Shown here: positions 1-9,237 of the stretch, piece by piece
How positions within the stretch are numbered: position 1 is the first letter of the stretch
Layout: each line of letters starts with the position of its first letter
Notes under the pieces: generated by a model
What the model was told of the DNA's origin: nothing
The model's input: only the letters and a program-made list of their open reading frames with translations
Databases searched by the model: none
Program-made: the position numbers and the translations under genes
Source of the DNA: Streptomyces kurssanovii
GTDB taxonomy: Bacteria; Actinomycetota; Actinomycetes; Streptomycetales; Streptomycetaceae
Direction: 5' to 3'
Assembly: GCF_014649695.1 (NCBI RefSeq)
Contig: NZ_BMTN01000001.1
Coordinates: forward strand, 434,001 to 498,000
Length of the DNA stretch: 64,000 nucleotides

Positions 1-66
1 TTCTGGGCGGAGCTGGCCGTGGGCGAGGCGATGAGCCTGCCCGTGAACTACGGACGACGGCTGTGA
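1..66 (+). CDS. C-terminal end of an upstream CDS, probably CoA-transferase alpha subunit
   Basis: The window opens inside a reading frame whose last 21 codons end LPVNYGRRL and stop with TGA at 64-66. Too little is visible to recognise the family from sequence alone. The next gene is a CoA-transferase beta subunit, and alpha subunits almost always precede beta subunits in such pairs, so this is inferred to be the alpha subunit. The stop overlaps a GTG at 63, which would allow translational coupling. Confidence 0.5.
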   Translation, partial: FWAELAVGEAMSLPVNYGRRL

Positions 67-131
67 CCGCGCCACCGAACGACGCACCGAACGACGCACC
101 CTACGACGGACCCTACGACGGAGAGACGAAG

Positions 132-902
132 ATGACAGCCGCCGGCACCGCGACCTCCTCGGAGCTCCTCTCCGTCGTCGCGTCCCGTGAACTCGCCGGG
201 CGACGGACCGTGTTCGCCGGGATCGGCCTGCCCACCCTGGCCGCCTCGCTCGCCCACCTCACCGTCGCGCCACGCCTCGAGATCGTCTACGAGTCGGGGG
301 TCTGCGGCGCGCACCCCTCACAGCTGCCGGAGACGATCGCCGACGCGGTCCTCATCACCGGCGCCGAGGCCGTCCTGTCCATGGCCACCCTCTTCGGCTC
401 CGTGCTCCAGGGCGGGCACATCGACGTCGGCTTCCTCGGCGCCGCCCAGATCGACCGCCACGGCAACCTCAACTCCTCCGTCATCGGCGACTGGGACAGG
501 CCGAAGGTCCGCCTCCCCGGCTCCGGCGGAGCCATGGAGGTCATGGCCAACTCGGGCGAGGTGTTCGTGGTGATGCGCCGTCACGACCCCCGCTCGTTCA
601 TGGCCGAACTCGACTTCTGCACCTCGCCGGGCCCCGACCGAGCGCTCGCCGACGGCATCACGCCGCGCGGCGCGGGAGTCACCCGCGTCATCACCGACCT
701 GGGCATCCTCGCCCGCTCGGGCGCGGGGGAGGAGCTGCGGCTGGTCGCCGTGCATCCGGGCGTCACCGTCGACCGGGTCCGGGCCGCCACCGGCTGGGAC
801 CTCCAGGTCGCCGACGAGGTCGCCACCGTCGAACCCCCCACCGCGGCCGAACTGCGGCTGCTCCGGGAGGACGTCGACCCGGGCCGCGTCTATCTGCGCT
901 GA
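132..902 (+). CDS. CoA-transferase subunit beta (glutaconate/3-oxoacid CoA-transferase family)
   Basis: This 256-residue protein looks like the beta subunit of a family I CoA-transferase, which moves CoA between acyl donors through a glutamyl-CoA thioester. Glu54 in the motif VYESGVCGA is the expected catalytic glutamate, and a glycine-rich PGSGGAMEV segment follows. I chose the ATG at 132 because GGAG lies 8 bases upstream and the protein then begins at the family's usual place. A longer form from GTG 63, overlapping the upstream stop, would add 23 residues made of PNDA/PYDG repeats that look like a coding-neutral linker. The following hydroxyacyl-CoA dehydrogenase suggests a dicarboxylate or aromatic-acid degradation route, but the substrate cannot be read from sequence. 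Confidence 0.85.
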   Translation: MTAAGTATSSELLSVVASRELAGRRTVFAGIGLPTLAASLAHLTVAPRLEIVYESGVCGAHPSQLPETIADAVLITGAEAVLSMATLFGSVLQGGHIDVGFLGAAQIDRHGNLNSSVIGDWDRPKVRLPGSGGAMEVMANSGEVFVVMRRHDPRSFMAELDFCTSPGPDRALADGITPRGAGVTRVITDLGILARSGAGEELRLVAVHPGVTVDRVRAATGWDLQVADEVATVEPPTAAELRLLREDVDPGRVYLR

Positions 903-940
903 GACACGGCCGCGAAGACACCAGGCCGCGTAGCCGACAG

Positions 941-1004
941 GCCGCGCGGACCCCGGGCCGCGCAGGTGTCGGGTCGCGCGGACCCTGGGCCGCGCAGGCG
1001 CCGG
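941..1004. repeat. two tandem 32-bp repeats in the intergenic gap
   Basis: Two adjacent 32-base copies, 941-972 and 973-1004, differ at only four positions and lie between the CoA-transferase and dehydrogenase genes. Both are built round CGCGCGGACC and GGGCCGCGCAGG. No gene or hairpin terminator is evident here. Confidence 0.75.
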
Positions 1005-1070
1005 GACACGTCGAGACACACCGCCGCCCGTAAACGCGCCGGACACGAGGAACAAGGGACGAGGGAACCT

Positions 1071-2602
1071 ATGCGCATCAGGGTCGTCGGAGCCGGGGTC
1101 ATGGCCGGGGGATCGCCCAGTGGGCCGTGACCGCCGGACACACCGTCGAACTGGCCGACGCCCGGCCGGACTCCGTGGACGAGGCCGTCGGGTTCGTCAC
1201 CGGGATGCTCGGCCGCGCCGTCGAGAAGGGGCGCACCTCTGCCGAGGACGCCGCCGCCGCGGCGGAGCGGCTGGTGCCGCTGCGGTCCCCGCTGGCTCCC
1301 GGCGGCGGCGTCGACCTCGTCGTCGAGGCGGTGCTGGAGGACCTGGCGGTCAAGACCGAGCTCTTCACCGGCCTGGAGAAGGTCCTGCCGGCATCGGCGG
1401 TCTTCGCGACCAACACCTCCTCGCTGTCCGTCACCCGGATCGCGGCCGGGCTGGCCGACCCGACCCGGCTGGCCGGGCTGCACTTCTTCAACCCCGTACC
1501 GCTGATGAGGATCGCCGAGGTGATCCCCGGCGCCGCCACCCGCCCTGCCGTGGTGCCCTTCCTCGTCGATCTCGTGGAGAAGAGCGGACACCGCGCGGTC
1601 GTCGTCGCCGACACCCCGGGCTTCCTCGTCAACCACGCGGGGCGCGGCCTGATCACCGAGGCGCTGGCCCTGCTGGAGGAGGATGTCGCCGACGCGGCCG
1701 GCATCGACCGGATCGCCCGCGACGTACTCGGGCTGCGCATGGGCCCCTTCGAGCTCACCGACCTCACCGGTCTCGACGTCACCGCCTCCGTCATCGACAC
1801 CGTCTGGAAGGGATTCCGCCACTCGGAGCGCCTGCGCCCGTCGTACCTCACACCGAACCGCGTGGCCGCCGGCCTGCACGGCCGCAAGACCGGCCGCGGC
1901 TTCTACGACTACGGTCCCGACGCCCCGGGCACCCCCGCGGAGCCGCCGGTCACCGGGGACGCCTCCCGACCGGTCCATGTGCCCGGCGACGCGGACGCGC
2001 ACGACGTACGCCGCGCCCTGCGTGCCGTCGGCGCCGTCCTCGACGAGGGGGCACGGCCCGGCGAACGCGCCGTGGTGCTCGTGCCCGTGTGGGGCACCAC
2101 CGTCGCGGCGGCCGTCGCGGAGCTCGGCCTGCCCGCGGGGCGCACGCTCGGTGTCGACCCGCTCTCCCTGGACACGCGCCGGCGGGTGCTCGCCATGACA
2201 CCCGCCTGTGACACGGACGCGGTACGCGACGCACGCGCCGTGCTGGCCCGGTCCGGCGACGCCCCCATGCCTGTGTCCGTGTCCGTCGTGCGCGACACCG
2301 CCGGATCGGTCGCCCAGCGGCTGCTCGCCTCCATCGTCTCGGTCGCGGCGTCGATCGCCGAGCGCGCGATCGCCGCACCTACCGACATCGATCTCGCCGT
2401 CACCACCGGCCTCGGCTACCCGCACGGCCCGCTCGCCTGGGGCGACCGGACCGGCGCGGCGCGGATGCTGGCGCTGCACCGCGCCCTGTACGGGACGACG
2501 GGCGATCCGCGCTACCGCCCGACGCGGTGGGTCACCGAACGGGCCCAGCTCGGACTGCCGTTGACGGAAGCGGGGGCCGCGCCGCCGCATGCCGCGGTGT
2601 GA
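1071..2602 (+). pseudogene. 3-hydroxyacyl-CoA dehydrogenase (PaaH-like), frameshifted at the NAD-binding loop
   Basis: The family oxidises 3-hydroxyacyl-CoA to 3-oxoacyl-CoA with NAD+. ATG 1071 has a good ribosome site (GAGGG) and reads MRIRVVGAGVMA, then meets a TGA at 1128-1130. Adding one G in the ATGGCC at about 1101-1105 restores VGAGVMGRGIAQWAVTAGH and joins the frame running to 2602, giving about 510 residues. The rest is intact: NTSSLSVT, LHFFNPVPLMRIAEVI with the His-Glu region, TPGFLVNHAGRGLI, and a second C-terminal helical domain as in PaaH-type enzymes. A start at GTG 1127 would lack the dinucleotide-binding GxGxxG. Either this is a real disabling deletion or a sequencing error; the conserved remainder favours a recent event or an error. 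Confidence 0.85.
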
Positions 2603-2873
2603 CGCCTGACGGGCGCTGACCCGCGCCCGGAAGTGTCGCTCACCGGAGCCGCGGATTCCAGCAGCGGACGTGCGACGTCGCGCCACCGGCGGTCCGTTCC
2701 GCCGATGCCCAGGGGGCGCCCCCTTGCCCGGAGACGCGTTCACCGCAGCAAGAAGACGGAAAACACGTCGGGAAGCCGACCTCCGATCAGGCAAAGGCCA
2801 TGCCCGGCGCCCCGCCGCGCTCGTAAGCTCCGCTTCAAGAAGCCCAAGACGGAGGCGGGGAGGCGGACCAGCG

Positions 2874-5800
2874 GTGTCTGGCCAGCAGTTGATCGAGGCC
2901 TTCTGCGCCCGGCTGAAGCAGACGGTGAGCAGGAGCCCGCTCTCGCAGGCCGACCTGGCAGGCCGGCTGGGCCTGGCCCAAGCGTCCCTGTCCGCACTGC
3001 TGAACGGGCACCGTAAGAGCCCGCCGGACTGGGACGTCGTCCGGGCCGTCGTCACCGCGTGCCACGAGGCGGCGGACGAGCCGTCGACCGCCGCGAACCG
3101 GCAACGTCACCTGGCCGATGAACTTGCCAACTGGCGGCGCCGACACTCCGAACTCGAGGACGACGTCGACAGAGCGGCGTCCCGTGCCGCTGCCGAGCAG
3201 CCGAAGGCCGGAGCTGAGAAACTCGAGCCTGCCGTGCGGGGGCGGGAGGAGTGTTCGGTCTGCGGCGACGCCTACGCGAGTGAGATCTTCTCGGGCGGCA
3301 GGGAGGAGTACGGGGACGAGCTCGGCTGGGAGGCGGCCGCACATGTCCTCGCCGGAGAGCGTCACGACCTGAACACCCAGGCAGGAACACTCGTGACCTG
3401 GACCGTCGGCTCCGGGGAAGAGCTGACCGCTCTGACGGACGAGGCCGCGGACGTCACATGCTCACTCCTCCAAGGGCTGGGCGAGCGGGTACGTCGAGCA
3501 TGTCACGGGCACCGTGTCCAACTGCTGCGTGCCGCACACGTGATCCTGCTGACCGAGGGGCTCGTGCTCAGCGAGGCCCTGGGCATCGTGATGCGGGCGA
3601 GCCGGGCGGTGAAGGATCTCGACGTCGAGCTGCTCATGTACAACTTGCTCAGCGACGGGACCGTGGCGTCCGCTCCGCTGCCGGTCGCCGACGTGCCCTA
3701 CCAGGACCACCGGGCGAGAGTCGCCGGCCATTACGCCAAGGTCCTCACCGCCGTCCTTTCCGACGGAGACCACGGGACCAGGACCGTCGAGGAGGCCGCC
3801 GAGGCCGCCACATCGCGTTACGAGAGCCGCCTTGCCGAACTAGCTGCCGCCTGCCCGGAATTGTTCCTCTGGGCGAGCATGCAGGACGGCCCGGACGCGG
3901 CACGTCTGCTGACGACGGTTCCGGACGGACCCGCACGAAGCAGGCTCGAGGGGTTCTACCGCGAGCTGCGTGAGCAGCGGCACGGTCTGGACGGCCTGGA
4001 GACCCTGTTGCAGGCTCTCGCACGCAGCACCGCCCCGAGCGCGTGGCCCAGGCGGCTGTCCGTCCTGTACCGGCGGGAGCTCGCCCGGCCGATCTCCCCC
4101 GTCGGCGACATGGGAGGCCATCGGCCGGGCCCGCGCCTGCCCCGGCTCTCCAAGGGGTACGTCAACCCTGCCTTCCGGACGGCCGTTCAGGAACGGGGTG
4201 CCAACCCCCACATGGTGTCCTGGTGGCAGAACAGACCGCTGCGCGACGACATCCAGAGTTTTCTGGCCGGGCACATCACCGGCTCCCCGCTCGTCGACCA
4301 ACCGCTGGTGGTCCTGGGTGACCCTGGTGGCGGCAAGTCTCTTCTGACACGCCTGCTGGCGGCCCGTCTGCCCCCGTCGGACTACCTCCCGATCCGGATC
4401 GAACTGCGCAACGTACAGGCCGACGCGGACGTCCTCGACCAGGTCGACCAAGCCCTGCGGCAGGCCACATTGAGCGAGGCGAGCTGGGCGACGGTGACCC
4501 GGTCGATCGATGTGCTGCCCGTGCTGATCTTCGACGGTTTGGACGAGCTGCTCCAGGCCGGCGGCGCCAACCATGGAAACTACCTGCGCGACATCGCCGA
4601 GTTCCAGCGCACCTCGGCGGACAACGGCAGACCTGTGGCGGCGATCGTCACCAGCCGTACCGTGGTCGCCGACCAGGCGCAGATCCCCGAGTCCAGTGTC
4701 ATCATCCGGCTGGAGCCCTTCGACGTCGAGCGCATCGACCGGTGGACGGACGCCTGGAACGAGGCGAACAGCGCCCATTTCACCGGGCAGGGGATCTCCC
4801 CGCTGTGCCGGACGGTCACCGAGGCGCACCCCGAGCTCACCGCCCAGCCGCTGCTGCTGCTGATGCTGGCGATGTACCACGCGGTCGAGCAGACAGGCCG
4901 TCTCGCGGAGAACCACGATCCGGCAGCAGAGCGCCTGGATTCGATGAGCCGGACGGAACTGTACGAGCGTCTGCTGCGGTTGTTCGTCCGTCGCGAGATC
5001 GAAAAGCATGCCCCGGGTCTGCCCCCTGACGACCTTGAGGAGCACATCGAGAACGAGCTCGACCTGCTGGCGGTGGTCGCCTGCGGCATCTTCAACCGCG
5101 GCCGTCAAGGGGTCGCCGCCGAGGAGGCCGATCACGACCTTGGTCACCTGCGCGCTCTCGATGCCACTCTCGCACGCCCGGAAGCGCGAAGGCTCTTCGG
5201 CCGGTTCTTCTTCATCCATGAATCGAAGGCCACCTTCGGCGACCAGGACCGGAGGTGGTACGAGTTCCTGCATGCCACCTTCGGTGAACACCTGATCGCC
5301 CGGAAGACGGCCCGGACCCTCACTCGTTGCGGGGACGACGGGCGGTGGCGCGCTCTCTTGTTCGCGATGCTGTCGTTCGCCCCGTTCAGTGACCGCGTGC
5401 AGATCCTGGACAACGTACGCGAACTGCTTCCGCCGGCCGATGCCGTGGCCCGGCTGTTCCGTGACGCCCTTCAGGAACAGCCGCCGGCGGAGCGACTCGA
5501 CTACCGTGTCGGGGACCGGCCGACCCCCGTCACCCGCCGTCACGCTCACTACAGCGCGAATCTGCTGCTGCTCGCACTGGCCGTGGCTCAAGGCGAGAGC
5601 GTTTCCTTTTCCCGGCTCGTCGGCGACTCCGCCGACCCTGTGGAGGCCTGGCGCATGCACGCCACACTCTGGCAGTCGCAGTTCACGCCGGACTCGTGGG
5701 ACGCCTTCACCCTGACCGTCGCCGCAGCCCCCGTGCCGAAGCCCGGGCATCCAGGACAGCGGGACATCGCTGTCCGGCTCGGGCAGCGGGAGGGCTTCCC

Positions 5801-6821
5801 GACGCTGCGCACGTTGAGCTGGACGCTCGACAGCCGGGAAACCGGGCGAGAAGCGGTGTACAAGAAGGACCGGCCGGGGCTCGCCGCACTCCGACGGGCC
5901 AGACTCCTGTACGACCCCGACACCGAACTGGCCCTGGAACCCGTGCTGCCCGTCTTCGAGGAGCTCGCGCCCCTGGCCGACGCGGTCCGCCTGCCGGAAG
6001 GCGGCGTGTCCGCCGCGCAGGCCCTCGTCTCCTTGTTGATCGCCGAGGCGCCACTCCGGGGCTCCACCTCCCCGCTCGAAACCCGGTACGAGAAGTGTCT
6101 CGACATGCTCGGCACGGTCCCCGCCCCTGTCCTCCACCGCTTCGTCGGCCTGCTGGCCCAGCGGCTTGCGCAGGACAGCGAGCACCTGCCGGCCGACCGG
6201 GTCACCGACCTGCTGGAGCGGCTGAGTGCCGCTCGGGACGGTGGTGCCGGAAAGGTCGACGAGACAGCCCGGATCGCTCTCACCGCCTGCGCGCTGCGCG
6301 TCGCCGTCCGTGCGAGGGCGGACGTCGCGCGACGTGCGCTGGCCACCGCCCAGGCATTCGCGGGTCCCGCGACCGCTCCCGGGTACGAGGAGGTGCTCCG
6401 TCAGGTCAGCGAAGAGGCGCTGCTGCAGGGGGCGGTGGCCGACGGCAACTCTCAGGGGGACGGTCCACGATCACCGGCGGAGGGCGCGTGGTGCCGGTTC
6501 CTCGACCTCTGCCTGGCCGACGCTCGGACCGGACGGACCGGCTCGGGGGCGGTGGCCGTGCGAACCCTGCGCATCGCCGTCGCGCTCGGGCTGCGCGACT
6601 GGTGCGACCGGCACACCGCCGACGTCGTGTCCGACGGTGATCTGGCCGTGCTGACGCCAGGGGAACTGGACCGACTGGAGAATTCCCTGTCGTCCAAGGA
6701 CCTGCGGCGGCAGGTCGAGCAGAGGGTTCGGACCGCTCACGAAGACGCCGGGCGGCGCGCAAGCGCGCCGCCCGGCGGGGGACAGGCCGACGTCAGTTCT
6801 TCTCCTGGTCGTCGGCGATGA
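2874..6821 (+). CDS. HTH-NACHT STAND NTPase (large signal-transducing ATPase)
   Basis: This 1315-residue protein has an XRE-like helix-turn-helix near residues 21-63 (SQADLAGRLGLAQASLSALL). A helical region follows with one CxxC (CSVCGDAY). The NACHT NTPase has Walker A LGDPGGGKSLL at about 479-490 and Walker B LPVLIFDGLDELL at about 547-559. A segment FLHATFGEHLIAR near 795 resembles the winged-helix end of NACHT modules, and about 500 C-terminal residues show no recognised repeats. I took GTG 2874 as start because GGGGAGG lies upstream and the HTH then begins normally; the frame is open further upstream but Arg-rich and unconvincing. NACHT STAND proteins usually oligomerise when a ligand is sensed, and several bacterial ones act in phage defence. 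No separate effector domain is recognisable, so DNA binding may be the output. Confidence 0.85.
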   Translation: MSGQQLIEAFCARLKQTVSRSPLSQADLAGRLGLAQASLSALLNGHRKSPPDWDVVRAVVTACHEAADEPSTAANRQRHLADELANWRRRHSELEDDVDRAASRAAAEQPKAGAEKLEPAVRGREECSVCGDAYASEIFSGGREEYGDELGWEAAAHVLAGERHDLNTQAGTLVTWTVGSGEELTALTDEAADVTCSLLQGLGERVRRACHGHRVQLLRAAHVILLTEGLVLSEALGIVMRASRAVKDLDVELLMYNLLSDGTVASAPLPVADVPYQDHRARVAGHYAKVLTAVLSDGDHGTRTVEEAAEAATSRYESRLAELAAACPELFLWASMQDGPDAARLLTTVPDGPARSRLEGFYRELREQRHGLDGLETLLQALARSTAPSAWPRRLSVLYRRELARPISPVGDMGGHRPGPRLPRLSKGYVNPAFRTAVQERGANPHMVSWWQNRPLRDDIQSFLAGHITGSPLVDQPLVVLGDPGGGKSLLTRLLAARLPPSDYLPIRIELRNVQADADVLDQVDQALRQATLSEASWATVTRSIDVLPVLIFDGLDELLQAGGANHGNYLRDIAEFQRTSADNGRPVAAIVTSRTVVADQAQIPESSVIIRLEPFDVERIDRWTDAWNEANSAHFTGQGISPLCRTVTEAHPELTAQPLLLLMLAMYHAVEQTGRLAENHDPAAERLDSMSRTELYERLLRLFVRREIEKHAPGLPPDDLEEHIENELDLLAVVACGIFNRGRQGVAAEEADHDLGHLRALDATLARPEARRLFGRFFFIHESKATFGDQDRRWYEFLHATFGEHLIARKTARTLTRCGDDGRWRALLFAMLSFAPFSDRVQILDNVRELLPPADAVARLFRDALQEQPPAERLDYRVGDRPTPVTRRHAHYSANLLLLALAVAQGESVSFSRLVGDSADPVEAWRMHATLWQSQFTPDSWDAFTLTVAAAPVPKPGHPGQRDIAVRLGQREGFPTLRTLSWTLDSRETGREAVYKKDRPGLAALRRARLLYDPDTELALEPVLPVFEELAPLADAVRLPEGGVSAAQALVSLLIAEAPLRGSTSPLETRYEKCLDMLGTVPAPVLHRFVGLLAQRLAQDSEHLPADRVTDLLERLSAARDGGAGKVDETARIALTACALRVAVRARADVARRALATAQAFAGPATAPGYEEVLRQVSEEALLQGAVADGNSQGDGPRSPAEGAWCRFLDLCLADARTGRTGSGAVAVRTLRIAVALGLRDWCDRHTADVVSDGDLAVLTPGELDRLENSLSSKDLRRQVEQRVRTAHEDAGRRASAPPGGGQADVSSSPGRRR
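6746..6777. terminator. 15-bp perfect-stem hairpin inside the NACHT 3' end
   Basis: Arms 6746-6760 and 6763-6777 are perfect 15-base complements separated by AA, all G/C rich, with no T tract. The hairpin lies just past the stop of the minus-strand gene ending at 6793, so it could terminate that transcript. It also lies inside the last 25 codons of the NACHT frame. Confidence 0.6.
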
Positions 6822-6999
6822 CACGGTCGAGTTTCTCCGCGCACCACAGGACCACCACGCCGGTGACGAGCGGCCCGATACCCGGCAGCGGCTGCCTCAT
6901 GAGCTCGACGCCCGCTTCGGCGACAGAACCCGCGGCGGATCCGGCACCGGTGGCCACCCCCATGATGACCGCGTGGCGCAGTGAGATCTTCCTGGCCAA
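6793..6999 (-). CDS. small membrane protein, unknown function
   Basis: A 68-residue protein starting at TTG 6999, which has AGGGAGGTAG 4 bases upstream; the frame stays open to 7104, but those extra residues look non-coding. Two hydrophobic stretches are visible, about residues 9-29 (rich in Gly/Ala) and 36-50 (GPLVTGVVVLWCAE), followed by a charged tail ending DDQEKN. The size and two-helix layout resemble holin-like or stress-response membrane peptides, but I do not recognise a family. Its last 29 bases overlap the end of the NACHT gene on the other strand, which is unusual and could couple the two by antisense transcription. Confidence 0.6.
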   Translation of the reverse strand: MARKISLRHAVIMGVATGAGSAAGSVAEAGVELMRQPLPGIGPLVTGVVVLWCAEKLDRVIADDQEKN

Positions 7000-7191
7000 G
7001 GCACTACCTCCCTGATGTGTGGGTGGCCTCAGCGTGGGTGTCTTCGCCGTCGACTCGGCAGCCTTCGGAACGGAACCGAACGACTGCCTGAAACCGCAGG
7101 TCACAGCGGTGGTCGAGGACGCTTCGCCGAACGCCGCCGAAGGCTGCGCCCGAACCGCTGACCCGATTCGAGGACCCGGCAGCGGCCCCGG

Positions 7192-7716
7192 TCAGCAGCC
7201 CATCGGTGTGCCGTCCAGACTCGACTCCACGCTGACGACGAACGCGCCCGGAGTGTCGAACAGGATGCGCAGCAGCACCGGACCGCCTTCTATGTCCTTC
7301 GCGTAGCACACGTCGGCCGGGACCAGGGGCACGCCCGCGCCACCGTCGGGCGGTTCGACGGACCAGCCGTCCTCGCCGACCGCCGCACGGTAGTGGTCCA
7401 TGACCGACTGCCGGCTCGCCCCGGAGTCGTACTGCCACGTCACGGCCAGCCAGGCCTCCCCGCTGTCGTCCAGGCACTCGGACTCCGCTTCCTCCCACCC
7501 CCGCGAAGGACGTGCGCCGTGCGGCGGCATGTCGAAGATGCGCAGAGAGGCGACCTGCTCGGTCCTCGCCGCGCTGCCGGCGCAGTCACCGGCGTCGAAG
7601 TGCCAGGCGACCAGGGCGAGCAGACCCGCGCCCGTGGCGGCCGACAGGACCAGGGCCAGGCCGATCACCTGCCACGGTGACCGTCTCGTGGCTGTCATGT
7701 CGTCCATGTCGTCCAT
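7192..7716 (-). CDS. membrane-anchored extracytoplasmic protein, unknown function
   Basis: A 174-residue protein with a short charged N-terminus, one transmembrane helix at about residues 16-40 and an extracytoplasmic domain with five cysteines (DAGDCAG, ESECLDD, ADVCYAK and the last residue). It begins with three ATGs in a nine-base repeat (ATGGACGAC); the first, at 7716, sits 5 bases after GAGGGG and is preferred. The aromatic WLAVTWQYD and the DHYRAAV segment are seen in small Streptomyces membrane proteins, but I cannot name the family. It is monocistronic as far as can be seen. Confidence 0.75.
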   Translation of the reverse strand: MDDMDDMTATRRSPWQVIGLALVLSAATGAGLLALVAWHFDAGDCAGSAARTEQVASLRIFDMPPHGARPSRGWEEAESECLDDSGEAWLAVTWQYDSGASRQSVMDHYRAAVGEDGWSVEPPDGGAGVPLVPADVCYAKDIEGGPVLLRILFDTPGAFVVSVESSLDGTPMGC

Positions 7717-7909
7717 GTCGTCCCCTCGCGCGGGCGGGCCGGGCGGCGTGGGACCGGCAGGAGCCTCCCCGCCCGGCCCTCGGGCACATCCTGCACCGCG
7801 GCAGGACCGCCCCGCCAGAGTCAGCGATCATGAAAGGCGGATCCGGCCGGGCAGACCACGCGAGGCGGAACCCGGTCGTCGAACCGCTGCGCCGGGGCAG
7901 GCTTCTCCT

Positions 7910-9181
7910 TCACGCCGGCGGGCGCGGCGCGTACGCCACCGGGTCGGCCAGGACGTCCTGGACGACGAGGGCCGCCGCCCCCCGGGCGGCGTCCGCCGCG
8001 GGGGAGGACGCCCGCAGGCGGGCACTCGTCGGGGACCACAGGCCCGAGACCACGCGGGCCTCCAGCTCCGCGCCCGTGGGCGGGCCTAGCCACGGCATCA
8101 GCGGTCGGTAGACGCCGCCGAGCACGACAGCGTCCGGATCGAAGAGATTCACCGCGCCGGACAGCGCGCGCCCCAGCGCCCTGCCCGCCCCGGCCAGCGC
8201 GGCGAGCGCCGCGTCGTCGCCCGCGCGGGCACGGCGTTCCAGCTCCGCCGTGCCCGCCGCGCCGGCGCGTTCGTCGAGGCCGGCGGCGCGCAGCAGCGCG
8301 GCCTGGCCGGCGTACTGCTCCAGGCAGCCGTGGGATCCGCAGCGGCACAGCGGGCCGTCGTCCGAGACGGAGACATGGCCGATCTCTCCGGCGAACCCGT
8401 TCGCCCCGCGCAGCAGTTCGCCCTCCAGCACCAGCGCGCCGCCGACCCCGATCTCGCCGGTCAGGTAGAGGAAGCTGCGCACGTCGCCGAGGCCGCCGAA
8501 CCACAGTTCGGCGAGCGCGGCGAGGTTCGCCTCGTTCTCGGAGCGGACCGGCAGGGCGGGCAGCCCCGGCCGCAGCGCGGCGAGGGCCTCGGCGAACGGG
8601 GTCTCCGCCGGGACGGAGGTCCAGCCGAGGTTGGGCGCCTGGAGCACCGAGCCGCCGGAGATCAGTCCCGGCAGCGCCAGCTCCGCGCCGACCGGCCGCA
8701 GTTCCTGCTCGGTCGCCGACGCCAGCGCGCGGGCCGCGATCCGGGCGGCGCGGCCGAACACCTCCGCCGGTGCGGCGCCCCGGTTGTCCAGATGCTCCAC
8801 GAGCCGCACCCGGTCGGTGCCGGCGAGGTCGACGACGCACACCGCGACGTAGTCGACGTTGATCTCGACGCCGATGCCCGCGAGGCCGGTGCGCGCCACC
8901 TTGAGCACCGTGCCCGGCCGGCCCGCCTGGCCGCTGAACGTCTTGCCCGACTCGGACAGGAAGCCGCTCTCGATCAGCTGCTCGACCAGCGAGGAGACGG
9001 CGGCACGGGTCAGCCCCACGCGTGCCGCGACACCGGCGCGGGTGGCCTCGACCTGGTCGCGGACCGTCCGCAGGACCAGGCTGAGGTTGTGCCGGCGCAC
9101 CGTCTCGCGGTCGGCCTTCGGCTCCATCGGAGTCCGGCCGCCCGTCCCGGCGCGGGTGCTGCCTGAGTGATTGCCGTTCAT
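7910..9181 (-). CDS. ROK-family transcriptional regulator (NagC/XylR type)
   Basis: A 423-residue protein with a winged helix-turn-helix at about residues 35-85 (GVAARVGLTRAAVSSLVEQL) and a ROK sugar-kinase-like domain. The domain shows GVEINVDYV, the GEIGVGG loop, GANGFAGEIGH and the zinc motif CRCGSHGCLEQYAG. ROK regulators usually repress sugar uptake and catabolism genes and release DNA on binding a sugar or sugar phosphate. No sugar transporter is adjacent, so its target is not evident. Two starts are possible: ATG 9181, used here, and ATG 9127 (MEPKADRETV), which is closer to the HTH; neither has a strong ribosome site. Confidence 0.9.
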   Translation of the reverse strand: MNGNHSGSTRAGTGGRTPMEPKADRETVRRHNLSLVLRTVRDQVEATRAGVAARVGLTRAAVSSLVEQLIESGFLSESGKTFSGQAGRPGTVLKVARTGLAGIGVEINVDYVAVCVVDLAGTDRVRLVEHLDNRGAAPAEVFGRAARIAARALASATEQELRPVGAELALPGLISGGSVLQAPNLGWTSVPAETPFAEALAALRPGLPALPVRSENEANLAALAELWFGGLGDVRSFLYLTGEIGVGGALVLEGELLRGANGFAGEIGHVSVSDDGPLCRCGSHGCLEQYAGQAALLRAAGLDERAGAAGTAELERRARAGDDAALAALAGAGRALGRALSGAVNLFDPDAVVLGGVYRPLMPWLGPPTGAELEARVVSGLWSPTSARLRASSPAADAARGAAALVVQDVLADPVAYAPRPPA

Positions 9182-9237
9182 ATTGCCGCTGAGCCTAGGC
9201 GATGCCTGTGACGTGCCACTCGCCGATCCCCGCCGCG

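Noticed and set aside
2670-2873. Upstream extension of the NACHT protein
   Set aside because: The extra 68 residues are Arg/Pro-rich and unlike a folded domain, and the good ribosome site is at GTG 2874.
890-3055. Very long open frame on the minus strand opposite the dehydrogenase and early NACHT region
   Set aside because: Arg/Gly/Ala-rich translation with no domain; it is the GC-driven shadow of two real plus-strand genes.
3840-6185. 781-residue frame antisense to the NACHT gene
   Set aside because: No domain, low-complexity composition, and fully inside a well-supported gene.
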